A stretch of DNA of 9,268 bases from Hydrogenophaga sp. (GTDB lineage Bacteria; Pseudomonadota; Gammaproteobacteria; Burkholderiales; Burkholderiaceae), in the NCBI GenBank assembly GCA_025458545.1, contig JALOSH010000063.1, positions 1 to 9,268 of the forward strand. The letters run 5' to 3'. Every line of letters begins with the position of its first letter. Position 1 is the stretch's first letter. Position numbers and translations under genes: made by a program. Of the stretch, positions 1 through 6,890 are shown piece by piece. The notes under the pieces are model-generated. The model saw only the letters and a program-made list of their open reading frames with translations, did not search any database and had not been told where the DNA came from.

Positions 1-755
1 CGGTAGTCCTGGGCTATGGGCTTGACCCACTCAGGCTGGTAGGCGGCCAGGTCGGCCTCGGTGAGCGCAGCGCCGTGTTGGGCTGCAAAGCGGGCCAGCG
101 CCTGCGCGATGGGGCCACGGTAGAAGGCCTCGCCTTTGCTCACGGCAATGGTGCGCAGGCCTTGGGCGGCCGCCGGAAAGCGGAACAGCTCGCCCACCAG
201 CGGCGCACGGCTCCGGGGCATGAAGGCATCGGCAAAGCCGGGCAACCCTTGCAGCTCGGGTGTGGCCGCAGCCCACTTCTGCTGCACCACCACCGGCACC
301 GCGTAGCCGCGTTCGGCCAGCTCGATGGCGGGTTGCATCAGGTCGGCGAAGGGCAGTTTGCCGAAGCGCTCGCTCAAGGCGGCCCAGGCCGCCACCGCGC
401 CGGGCACGGTGACCGAATCGAGCCCGCGCTTGGGCGGTGTTGGCGCGTCGTTACCGTACTTGCCGTGAAAGTACCCGGGCGTCCAGGCCTGTGGCGCGGT
501 GCCGCTGGCGTTGAGCCCGTGCAGTTGCTGGCCGTCCCAGAGGATGCAGAACGCGTCCGACCCCAGGCCGTTGCTGACCGGTTCGGTGATGGTCAGCGCC
601 GCGGCGGCGGCAACGGCCGCGTCCACCGCGTTGCCACCTTGCAGCAGCATGCGCAAGCCGGCCTGCGCGGCGAGCGGGTGCGAGGTGCTGACCACATTGC
701 GCGCGAACAGCGGCAGGCGGGTGCTGGCGTAGGGGTTGGGGCGTTGCAGGTTCAT
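1..755 (-). CDS. Gamma-glutamyltransferase family protein (YwrD-like), C-terminus cut by window edge
   Basis: The 251 visible residues form the N-terminal (large-subunit) part of an Ntn-hydrolase of the gamma-glutamyltransferase family; members transfer or hydrolyse gamma-glutamyl or related amide groups after self-cleavage. Recognisable stretches are VVSTSHPLAAQAG (residues 21-33), GGNAVDAAVAAAAALTITEP (40-59), a LHGLNASGTAP loop (78-88), and VTVPGAVAAWAALSERFGKL (115-134), then QPAIELAERGYAV (141-153). The pattern resembles Bacillus YwrD more than the periplasmic E. coli enzyme. No signal peptide precedes the fold, so a cytoplasmic enzyme is likely. The ATG at 755 gives the usual short leader, but no Shine-Dalgarno is visible upstream. 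The catalytic Thr of the small subunit lies beyond the window. By eye, the position of E. coli GGT substrate-binding Arg114 is Ser84, and the Arg of the YwrD loop SGRAP is Thr86, so the substrate may not be a classical gamma-glutamyl compound. It is co-directional with the channel gene, 190 nt downstream of it. Confidence 0.92.
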   Translation of the reverse strand, partial: MNLQRPNPYASTRLPLFARNVVSTSHPLAAQAGLRMLLQGGNAVDAAVAAAAALTITEPVSNGLGSDAFCILWDGQQLHGLNASGTAPQAWTPGYFHGKYGNDAPTPPKRGLDSVTVPGAVAAWAALSERFGKLPFADLMQPAIELAERGYAVPVVVQQKWAAATPELQGLPGFADAFMPRSRAPLVGELFRFPAAAQGLRTIAVSKGEAFYRGPIAQALARFAAQHGAALTEADLAAYQPEWVKPIAQDY

Positions 756-801
756 GGTTGGGCGGGCGGCGGTTGCGGGTGGCGGCATACTGACATGAAA
801 C

Positions 802-933
802 GTGCGCGGAGGTGTGTCCTTTGCCGGCAGCGCTCGCTGTGTGGGCCACAACGAAAGCCTGTTGGAACACCAGGGCGAGGTCGTCTGGGGCTACCAGGCG
901 CCCGAGATGCGCTGCCTGCCGAGCCGGCGCTGA
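802..933 (+). CDS. Possible small protein (39-43 aa), function unknown
   Basis: This frame opens after an in-frame TGA at 796-798 and ends with TGA at 931-933. It can start at GTG 802 (43 aa) or GTG 814 (39 aa). The product reads like real protein (for example CVGHNESLLEHQGEVVWGY, then a C-terminal APEMRCLPSRR) with two Cys and two His. I counted GC at codon positions 1, 2 and 3 as about 72, 53 and 84 percent, the pattern expected of coding DNA in this genome. No gene lies on the opposite strand here, so it is not a shadow. Against it: a GGAGG at 808-812 is too close to GTG 814 to be an ideal ribosome site, and GTG 802 has none. It could also be the remnant of a larger gene. It would be divergent from the gamma-glutamyltransferase and convergent with the channel gene (12 nt between stops). 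I do not recognise the family. Confidence 0.4.
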   Translation: MRGGVSFAGSARCVGHNESLLEHQGEVVWGYQAPEMRCLPSRR

Positions 934-945
934 TCCTGGCCTCGC

Positions 946-2613
946 TCAGGCGTCGGGCTTGAGCGGTGGCTGTGGCTTCGGGGCGGCCCAGATGTCTTGC
1001 GGCGACACCACCTGTGGCTCGGGCGGGTCGCTGCGGTAGTTCGGCGACATGATCTGCACGCCGTTCTCGTTGAACACGTCCAGCACATTGGCGTGCAGAG
1101 CGCTCATGGCTTCCACCCGGCGCGAGGCCGCGGCTCGGTTGCTCTGGGCACACAGGCGGTACTCCACGTAAAAGTCCGACAGAGCGGTCTGCACCACGGT
1201 CGGCGCCGGGTCCTGAGCCACGCCAGGGGTGCGACGCGCCGCTTCGAGCAGCATCGCGTGCACCTGGCGCCAGGGTGTGTTGTAGCCAATGGTCACCGCT
1301 GTGTGCAGCACGAAGCGCCCGTCCTGCACCAGGCGCGAGAAGTTGCGCACCGGCTGGCTGAAGATCACGGTGTTGGGCAGGCTCACCTCTTCGCCCATGC
1401 CGGTGTGGATGCGGGTGGCGAACAGGCCCAGTTGCACCACGGTGCCTTCGGTCTCGCCGATCTTCACGTATTCGCCCACCCGCAGCGAGCGCGAATACAT
1501 GAGCGAAAAGCCCGACATGGCCTGCCCGACCACGCCCGATGCGCCGAGCGACAGCATCAGGCCGGCCAGCACGCTCACGCCCTTGAAGGCTTCGCTGTTG
1601 GAGCCGGGCAGGTAGGGGTAGGCCATGGCCAGCGCGAACAGCCAGATCACCACATTGGCCAGGCGCCGGGTGGGCATGGCGGTGTCGGCGTCGAGCCAGC
1701 CCAGACGGGCCTCGCCACGTGCCACACGGTCCAGGAAGAGGGTATTGGCCCGGGTGACCACACGCGCCAGCAGGAAGATCAGCACCGCCACCACCAGACC
1801 CGGAATGGCGCTGGCGATGCTGCCGACGAAACTGCCTGCCACTTCCAGCAGCCAGGTGGTGGAACGCTCGCCCCAGGGCCGGGTGTAGGCGAACTGGCGC
1901 AGCACAAAGGTCAGCCACAGCTCGGCCAGCAGCAGGCCCAGCGCCCAGGTCAGCGCTGTGGTGAGCCAGCGCAGGCCGGAGCGTGCGTGCTGCAGGTAGG
2001 GGGCCAACGCACCCTTGTGCTCGCTCACCGCGCCCAGCAGTTGCGCCTGCAGCCAGCGCTGACCGCGCAACAGCAGCCATGCCAGTGCCCATGCCACGAC
2101 GCTGGCGGCCAGTGTGTAGGCTAGACCGATGCCGATCTGGCGCAGGTCGCGCATCTCGCGGTGTTCGGCCACCGCCAGTTGCAGGCGCCGTTGCACCTGG
2201 TGGGCCGCAGCCGACAGGGCACCGGCCTCGCCGGGGGTGGCCAGATCGCCGCCGGTGATGAAGAACACCGGCTGGCCGTCGATCTCGAAGCGCACCGCGT
2301 CGGCGGCGTCGTTGCGTGTCACCAGACCGGGGCCGCCCGCGGCCAGCGCTTCGGCCATGGCCTGCTTGGCCAGCGCTGCGCGTTCAGCGGGGGGTGCCCC
2401 CAACTGGTCGGAGCGAAACACCGCCACTGGGCGGTTGTGCAGACGGACTTCAGCTTTGGGGACAGGGTTGCTGTCGGCGCCCCGGTCTGTGCCCGCCAGT
2501 GTCTGCGCCCCGGCGGTTGTGGAGGCGGCAACCAGCCAGAGCCACCCGACCAGCAGGAGCCACCCGGCAATGGCGCCGAGGCGGCGGATGGTGTGGATGG
2601 GAAGTGATGGCAC
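946..2613 (-). CDS. MscS-family mechanosensitive ion channel with periplasmic N-terminal domain
   Basis: The 555-aa product should be an inner-membrane channel that opens under membrane tension to release solutes on osmotic downshock. In order: signal peptide or first membrane helix (residues 11-37, ending ASTTAGAQ); a soluble periplasmic region (38-155) with a QPVFFITGGDLATPGEAG stretch; membrane helices near 157-183, 213-240, 262-285 and 316-335; then the MscS pore helix 345-372, rich in Gly and Ala (LSLGASGVVGQAMSGFSL). The MscS beta domain follows (LRVGEYVKIGETEGTVVQLG, then LPNTVIFSQPVRNFSR, 377-427), and the mixed alpha/beta cytoplasmic domain runs to about 523. The Pro-rich tail to 555 is probably flexible. 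E. coli MscS has 286 residues, so this is an extended family member. I chose GTG 2613 because AAGGG lies 7 nt upstream and the signal-like helix follows directly. A longer ATG frame from 2715 would add 34 polar residues and run through the divergent promoter region. Confidence 0.93.
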   Translation of the reverse strand: MPSLPIHTIRRLGAIAGWLLLVGWLWLVAASTTAGAQTLAGTDRGADSNPVPKAEVRLHNRPVAVFRSDQLGAPPAERAALAKQAMAEALAAGGPGLVTRNDAADAVRFEIDGQPVFFITGGDLATPGEAGALSAAAHQVQRRLQLAVAEHREMRDLRQIGIGLAYTLAASVVAWALAWLLLRGQRWLQAQLLGAVSEHKGALAPYLQHARSGLRWLTTALTWALGLLLAELWLTFVLRQFAYTRPWGERSTTWLLEVAGSFVGSIASAIPGLVVAVLIFLLARVVTRANTLFLDRVARGEARLGWLDADTAMPTRRLANVVIWLFALAMAYPYLPGSNSEAFKGVSVLAGLMLSLGASGVVGQAMSGFSLMYSRSLRVGEYVKIGETEGTVVQLGLFATRIHTGMGEEVSLPNTVIFSQPVRNFSRLVQDGRFVLHTAVTIGYNTPWRQVHAMLLEAARRTPGVAQDPAPTVVQTALSDFYVEYRLCAQSNRAAASRRVEAMSALHANVLDVFNENGVQIMSPNYRSDPPEPQVVSPQDIWAAPKPQPPLKPDA

Positions 2614-2620
2614 GGATGAT

Positions 2621-2625
2621 CCCTT
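2621..2625 (-). promoter_or_regulatory. Ribosome binding site deciding the GTG start of the channel gene
   Basis: On the minus strand AAGGG is followed by a 7-nt spacer and GTG at 2613. This supports the GTG over an ATG at 2715, which has no comparable site and would put a charged stretch before the signal helix. Confidence 0.6.
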
Positions 2626-2639
2626 GTGTCGGAGTCGGT

Positions 2640-2669
2640 AGCATATCCAAGCCGGCAAATGGTCGTCGA
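2640..2669 (-). promoter_or_regulatory. Possible sigma70-like promoter for the channel gene
   Basis: On the minus strand TCGACG (2669-2664) and TATGCT (2645-2640) are separated by 18 nt. Each matches 4 of 6 consensus bases for the -35 and -10 elements. Transcription would begin near 2632 and leave a short leader holding the AAGGG site and the GTG start. It sits in the only gap between the two divergent genes, where promoters must lie. The match is modest and chance cannot be excluded in a short region. Confidence 0.3.
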
Positions 2670-2693
2670 GGACTGCAAAACAACGCCGTGCGG

Positions 2694-2702
2694 TGACATA
2701 CT
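2694..2702 (+). promoter_or_regulatory. Possible extended -10 promoter for the tricorn-like protease operon
   Basis: TGACATACT has the TGn of an extended -10 followed by CATACT (4 of 6 matches to TATAAT). The -35 position (2674-2679, TGCAAA) is poor. The start site would fall near 2709, giving a leader of about 20 nt that includes the strong Shine-Dalgarno. The location between divergent genes fits, but the sequence evidence alone is weak. Confidence 0.28.
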
Positions 2703-2717
2703 GCCCACGTTTCACAA

Positions 2718-2724
2718 AAGGAGG
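2718..2724 (+). promoter_or_regulatory. Strong Shine-Dalgarno for the tricorn-like protease
   Basis: AAGGAGG, close to a full anti-Shine-Dalgarno complement, lies 5 nt before the ATG at 2730. It is the best ribosome site in the window and fixes the start codon, which is directly followed by a signal peptide. Confidence 0.8.
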
Positions 2725-2729
2725 AATTC

Positions 2730-5700
2730 ATGCGGATCCGATCCATCTTGTGTATGTGGCTGTGTGCGTTGGGTACCGGGTCTGCGCTGGCTGCGCCACG
2801 GCCCTTGCCGGCACCCGATCCCGAGCGGCCCTTGTGGTTGCGCACGCCGTCGGTCTCGCCCGACGGCAGCCGCATCGCCTTCACCCACGGCGGCCAGATC
2901 TGGGTGGTGCCTGCCTCCGGCGGCGAGGCGCGTTCGCTCACCTCCGACCAGTTCTACAGCCACCGCCCGGTGTGGTCGCCCGACGGGCAGCGCCTGGCCT
3001 TTGCCTCCAAACGCCACGGCAACGACGACGTGTTCGTCATGCCCGCAGCAGGCGGCCCGGTGACGCGCCTGACCCACCATTCGGCCAACGACGTGCCGCA
3101 GGCCTTCACACCCGACGGCAAAGAAGTGCTGTTCGCGTCCAACCGCCTGGGCGATGCCAAGGCCAGCGCGCTCGATGGGTCCAAGGACCTGGGCGGTCTG
3201 TTCGAGCAGCTCTACAGCGTGCCTGCACAGGGCGGTCGCGCGGTGATGGTGCTGCCGTTCCCGGCGCTCGATGTGGCGCCTTCGGCCGACGGCCAGCGCC
3301 TGCTCTACACCGACCGCCGATCCAGCGAGAGCGATTGGCGCAAGCACCATGTGTCGGAGGCGGCGCGCGATGTCTGGCTGTTCGACCGCCAGGCCAATAC
3401 CCATCGCCGCCTGAGCGATTTCCGCGGGGAAGACCGCAACGCGATCTGGACGCCGCAGCAGGACGCGGTGCTGTGGCTGAGCGAGCGCAGCGGCAGCTTC
3501 AACGTCTGGCGTCAGCCGCTGGCAGGCGGCAGCGCGCAGCAGATCACATCTCACAAAGACCACCCGGTGCGCTTTCTCAGCAGCGCGCGCGACGGGTCGC
3601 TGGTGTACGGCTTCGACGGTGAAATCTGGCGCCTCCCGGCCGGGGCCACGCAGCCGCAGCGCGTGCCGGTGCAGATCCGCCAAGGCAATCTGATGGCCGG
3701 CCCCAGCAACGTGAACCTCGCCGGGCAGGCCACCGAAGTGGCGGTGTCGCCGACCGCGCCGGAATACGCGCTGATTGCGCGCGGCGAGGTGTTTGTGGTC
3801 TCGGCCCTCAGCGGTGTCACGCGGCGCATCACCGACACCCCGGCCGAAGAGCGGCACCTGAGCTACGCTCCCGACGGCCGCAGCCTGATGTATGCCAGCG
3901 AACGCAACGGCCGGTGGGAGGTGATGGAAGCGCGCCTGCGCCGCGACGAAGACGTTGGATTCGCCGGTGCGGCCCCGTTCGCTGAAAGCGTGCTGATCAG
4001 CGGCGAGGGCGACGCCTTCCAGCCCGTCTACAGCCCCGACGGCAGCCGTATCGCCTACCGGCAGGACCGCACCAACCTGCGCGTGTTCGACCGCCAGACC
4101 CGCCGCTCGGTGCAGGTGCTGGGCAAGGAGTCGGTGTATTCGTACACCGACGACGACCTGAACTTTGCCTGGGCGCCCGACGGTCGCTGGCTGGTCTCGC
4201 GCACCGGTTTTGAAACCACGGCCGAAATCGAACTGATCGACGCCACCGGACAGGCTCCGCGTCGCAACATCAGCCGCAGCGGCTTCACCGATTCGCACCC
4301 CGTGGTCAGCGCCGATGGCAGCGCCGTGCTCTGGCTGAGCGACCGTGTGGCCCTGCATTCCGCCGACAGCAACGCCGCCGCGATGGACGTGTACGCCGGC
4401 TTCCTCACGGCCGAGGCCTTCGACGCGTTCCGCGCCACGCCGGAAGAGCGCATGCGCATGGACCAGCTGCGCGAGCGCCAGGCCACCGCCAGCAATGCTC
4501 AGAAAGCGCCCGTCAAGGCATCACCGGCCGCTCTGCCCACGGCCGATGGCATCGAGCGGCGCACCGTGCGGCTCACGCCGCTGTCCCTGCAGCCGGGGTT
4601 CTTCCGACTCACACCCGATCACCGCACCCTGGTGGTGGTGTCCAACGATCCCACCGGCCAGGTGGTGGGTTATGCCATTGACACCGCCTCGCGCAGCCCG
4701 CGCGTGCTGTTCACGCGTCCGCCCGGCAGCACGGTGGACATCGAGTCCGACGACGAGATCAGCACGCTGGTGGTGCTCGGGCCACAGGGCATCGAGCGCT
4801 ACGACATTGCCAGTGGCCAGTCGCAGGGCACGGTGCCGTTCAACGCCGAGATGGTGCGCGACGCGCAGGCCGAGATCGCCGCCATCTTCGACCACGCCTG
4901 GCGCCTGACCCAGGTGAAGTTTTACGACCCCAAGCTGCACGGCGTCGACTGGGTGGCCGTGGGCCAGGCGCACCGCAAGTTTCTGCCCTATGTGCGGCAT
5001 TGGGAAGAACTGGCCGAGGTGCTCAGCGAAATGGTGGGCGAGCTGAACGCGTCCCACCAGGGCGGTTTTTTCATGGGTGGCTCGCCCAATGCTGACGCCA
5101 CGGCTTCGCTGGGTGTGTACTTTGACGAGACCTGGCGCGGCGAAGGCCAGAAGGTGGTGGACGTGCTGGCCGGTGGGCCGGCCGACCGCCCGGGCAGCGC
5201 GCTGCGGCCGGGTGCCACGGTGCTGGCGGTGGATGGCAACCCCATCACCGCGCAGACCGATGTGCACCGCTGGCTCAACCGCAAGGCCGGCCAGCCGGTG
5301 CTGCTGAGCGTGCGCCCGGCGCAGGGCGGCAACCCGGTGGAGCAGATGGTCATTCCGGTCGCCCAGGGGCAGGAGATTGCGCTGGCCTACCGCCGCTGGG
5401 TCGACCAGCGCCGCGAACAGGTGACGCGCCTGTCGGGCGGGCGGCTGGGCTACATCCACCTGCCGGCGATGGACCTGCCCAGCTACCTGCAGGCGTACAG
5501 CGACCTGTTCGGCCAGCACCGCCTGGCCGAGGCCGTGGTGGTGGACGTGCGCTACAACGGCGGCGGCAACCTGCACGACCAGCTGGCCGCTTTGCTCACC
5601 GGCGAGCGCCTGGCTTCACTGGTTTCGCGCGACGGCGTGCGCTTTATCGACATCCCCACCACGCGCTGGACCAAGCCCAGCATCGTGATCGCCAACGCCG

Positions 5701-6014
5701 CCAGCTATTCGGATGGCTCGGCCTTCCCCTCGCTCTACCAGCGCCAGAAGATTGGCAAACTGGTGGGGCAGCGCGTGCCCGGCACCGCCACCGCCGTGAT
5801 CTGGGAGCACCAGCTGGACCGGCGCCTGGTGTATGGCGTGCCGCAACTGGGCTTCATGGGCGAAGACGGCCGGTGGTTCGAGAACCAGGAAATCGTGCCC
5901 GAGGTGATCGTCGATGCCGATCCCGCGTCCGTGATCGCCGGGCGCGACCCGATGCTCGAACGCGCGGTGCAGGAAATGCTGCAGCAGATCGGCCCGGCGC
6001 GGAGCGCCAAGTGA
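2730..6014 (+). CDS. Secreted tricorn-like serine protease (peptidase family S41)
   Basis: The 1094-aa product matches the Thermoplasma tricorn protease (1071 aa) in domain order and catalytic spacing, but carries a signal peptide (residues 1-21, ending GSALAA), so it should act in the periplasm. Two beta-propellers come first: repeats with SPDG-type turns at 43, 83 and 127 (about 35-320), then at 380, 435, 482 and 527 (about 325-690), with a charged, Ala-rich insert near 560-605. A helical region (700-775) ends in GELNASH, giving Ser775-His776. A PDZ domain spans about 785-878. The S41 core (about 885-1060) has VVVDVRYNGGGN (936-947), YSDG with nucleophile Ser994 and Asp995, and Glu1051 in WFENQ. 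The spacings 776-994-1051 (218, 57) nearly equal tricorn's 746-965-1023 (219, 58), so the tetrad looks intact. The family trims peptides, with the propellers gating access. The stop overlaps the next gene's start, indicating an operon. Confidence 0.95.
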   Translation: MRIRSILCMWLCALGTGSALAAPRPLPAPDPERPLWLRTPSVSPDGSRIAFTHGGQIWVVPASGGEARSLTSDQFYSHRPVWSPDGQRLAFASKRHGNDDVFVMPAAGGPVTRLTHHSANDVPQAFTPDGKEVLFASNRLGDAKASALDGSKDLGGLFEQLYSVPAQGGRAVMVLPFPALDVAPSADGQRLLYTDRRSSESDWRKHHVSEAARDVWLFDRQANTHRRLSDFRGEDRNAIWTPQQDAVLWLSERSGSFNVWRQPLAGGSAQQITSHKDHPVRFLSSARDGSLVYGFDGEIWRLPAGATQPQRVPVQIRQGNLMAGPSNVNLAGQATEVAVSPTAPEYALIARGEVFVVSALSGVTRRITDTPAEERHLSYAPDGRSLMYASERNGRWEVMEARLRRDEDVGFAGAAPFAESVLISGEGDAFQPVYSPDGSRIAYRQDRTNLRVFDRQTRRSVQVLGKESVYSYTDDDLNFAWAPDGRWLVSRTGFETTAEIELIDATGQAPRRNISRSGFTDSHPVVSADGSAVLWLSDRVALHSADSNAAAMDVYAGFLTAEAFDAFRATPEERMRMDQLRERQATASNAQKAPVKASPAALPTADGIERRTVRLTPLSLQPGFFRLTPDHRTLVVVSNDPTGQVVGYAIDTASRSPRVLFTRPPGSTVDIESDDEISTLVVLGPQGIERYDIASGQSQGTVPFNAEMVRDAQAEIAAIFDHAWRLTQVKFYDPKLHGVDWVAVGQAHRKFLPYVRHWEELAEVLSEMVGELNASHQGGFFMGGSPNADATASLGVYFDETWRGEGQKVVDVLAGGPADRPGSALRPGATVLAVDGNPITAQTDVHRWLNRKAGQPVLLSVRPAQGGNPVEQMVIPVAQGQEIALAYRRWVDQRREQVTRLSGGRLGYIHLPAMDLPSYLQAYSDLFGQHRLAEAVVVDVRYNGGGNLHDQLAALLTGERLASLVSRDGVRFIDIPTTRWTKPSIVIANAASYSDGSAFPSLYQRQKIGKLVGQRVPGTATAVIWEHQLDRRLVYGVPQLGFMGEDGRWFENQEIVPEVIVDADPASVIAGRDPMLERAVQEMLQQIGPARSAK

Positions 6015-6820
6015 CCCGAGAAGCTGCGCCGGGCTTCGCAGGCGCTGCCGGGTCGCACCCGCTGACCCGGCGCTGGCCCGTCTGGCTGGTGCTGGCCCTG
6101 GCCTTCGCTCTGCTTGGCTGGGGCGAGCTGCGCGCCACCGAACCGTACAGCAGCCCGGCCTTTGTGGTGGGCTACTTCTGGACCGAGCTGCAGATCAGCG
6201 CCTTGTTGCTGGCGGCCACACTGCTGTTCTGGCGCGCGCAGCCACTGGGCCTGCGCCTGCCGCACAGGCCGGACAGGTGGACGCACGTCATACCCCTGGC
6301 CCTGCTGGTGGCGCTGGCCCTGGGCGCACGCCTGTGGACCGGCACCCAGCTGCCGTCCGGCGCCACCGCGCCAGACGCGCTCACCAGTGCGCTGCTGCTG
6401 CGCACCACCGTGCTGGTGGGCCTGAACGAGGAATGGCTGTTCCGTGGTATCGCCCTGGCGGCGTTCGTCCACTGGTGGGGCTGGCGCCGCGGCTGGCTGG
6501 CCGCGCTGCTCGCCTTTGGCTGCGTGCACCTGCTCAACCTCATCGGCGGCGTCCCGCCGGTGGGCGCGGCGTTTCAGTTTTTCAACACCATGCTGGCAGG
6601 CTCGATCTTTTTGCTGGCTGCTGCGGCCACGCGTTCGCTGCTCTGGCCCATGGTGGGCCATGCGCTGTACGACTGGTCGGTCATCGACAGCTCGCGTTTC
6701 ATCGAAGCCGGCGCGTCACCGCTGGGTTCGCTCGCGGTCACCGTCATGGCCTTGCTCATGGGTGGCTGGAGCCTGTGGATGCTCTGGCGCCTGCCCGACC
6801 GCGTGCCGTACCCGGACTGA
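6011..6820 (+). CDS. CPBP-family intramembrane glutamic protease (Abi/CAAX-type)
   Basis: A 269-aa multi-spanning membrane protein carries all three signature motifs of the CPBP/Rce1 family: NEEWLFRG with Glu140, Glu141 and Arg145; FGCVH with Phe169 and His173; and HALYD with His217 and Asp221. These residues form the active site of Rce1-like proteases, so the enzyme looks catalytically competent. Hydrophobic stretches lie near residues 22-40, 52-74, 92-108, 124-153, 161-178, 192-207 and 240-260. Bacterial members act in bacteriocin immunity, peptide maturation or protein sorting; the substrate here is unknown. The GTG at 6011 overlaps the previous stop in GTGA, and GGAG lies 6 nt upstream, so translation is probably coupled to the tricorn-like protease. 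Starting earlier in this frame (5873) would add an Arg-rich segment that is only an out-of-frame reading of the protease end. It has no signal-peptide cleavage site. Confidence 0.93.
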   Translation: MTREAAPGFAGAAGSHPLTRRWPVWLVLALAFALLGWGELRATEPYSSPAFVVGYFWTELQISALLLAATLLFWRAQPLGLRLPHRPDRWTHVIPLALLVALALGARLWTGTQLPSGATAPDALTSALLLRTTVLVGLNEEWLFRGIALAAFVHWWGWRRGWLAALLAFGCVHLLNLIGGVPPVGAAFQFFNTMLAGSIFLLAAAATRSLLWPMVGHALYDWSVIDSSRFIEAGASPLGSLAVTVMALLMGGWSLWMLWRLPDRVPYPD

Positions 6821-6847
6821 ACCTTTGTTCCTGGCCCGTGAGCTGTC

Positions 6848-6867
6848 CATGGGCTGCCATGTTTTTT
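6848..6867 (+). terminator. Short hairpin with T6 tract: intrinsic terminator or attenuator candidate
   Basis: CATGG (6848-6852) and CCATG (6857-6861) form a perfect 5-bp stem around a GCTG loop, directly followed by six T (6862-6867), the only T run of that length in this gap. The stem is short and only moderately stable, so termination may be partial. It lies 27 nt after the CPBP stop and ends 10 nt before the Shine-Dalgarno of the next gene. It would therefore reduce read-through into that gene or sit in its leader. Confidence 0.4.
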
Positions 6868-6890
6868 CAACCCCTTCAGGAGTCACCAAG

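Noticed and set aside
939..951. GCCT/AGGC inverted repeat overlapping the channel stop codon
   Set aside because: The stem is only 4 bp with no T tract; not enough to call a terminator.
997..2124. 375-codon open frame on the plus strand opposite the MscS gene, and a 446-codon minus-strand frame at 752-2092
   Set aside because: Both are shadows of the channel gene caused by high GC; their products are low-complexity (His/Gln- or Arg/Ala-rich), while the channel frame shows pore and beta-domain motifs.
2718..2739. Vector-like arrangement of a Shine-Dalgarno, EcoRI site, ATG and BamHI site at the protease start
   Set aside because: GAATTC and GGATCC occur by chance; sequence on both sides is continuous with native genes and signal-peptide codons, with no polylinker or vector sequence.
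2712..4358. 548-codon open frame on the minus strand opposite the tricorn-like protease
   Set aside because: It is the antisense reading of strongly GC-biased codons. The product is His/Ala/Gln-rich with no signal, motif or ribosome site, and the plus-strand frame has clear domains and catalytic residues.
5873..6010. In-frame extension of the CPBP gene upstream of GTG 6011
   Set aside because: It would add 46 Arg-rich residues that are just another frame of the tricorn-like protease end, and the GTG has a well-spaced GGAG.
6444..6890. Upstream open frame continuous with the exported protein
   Set aside because: It is a Cys/Arg/Trp-rich shadow of the CPBP gene. The signal peptide and AGGAG site place the start at 6891.
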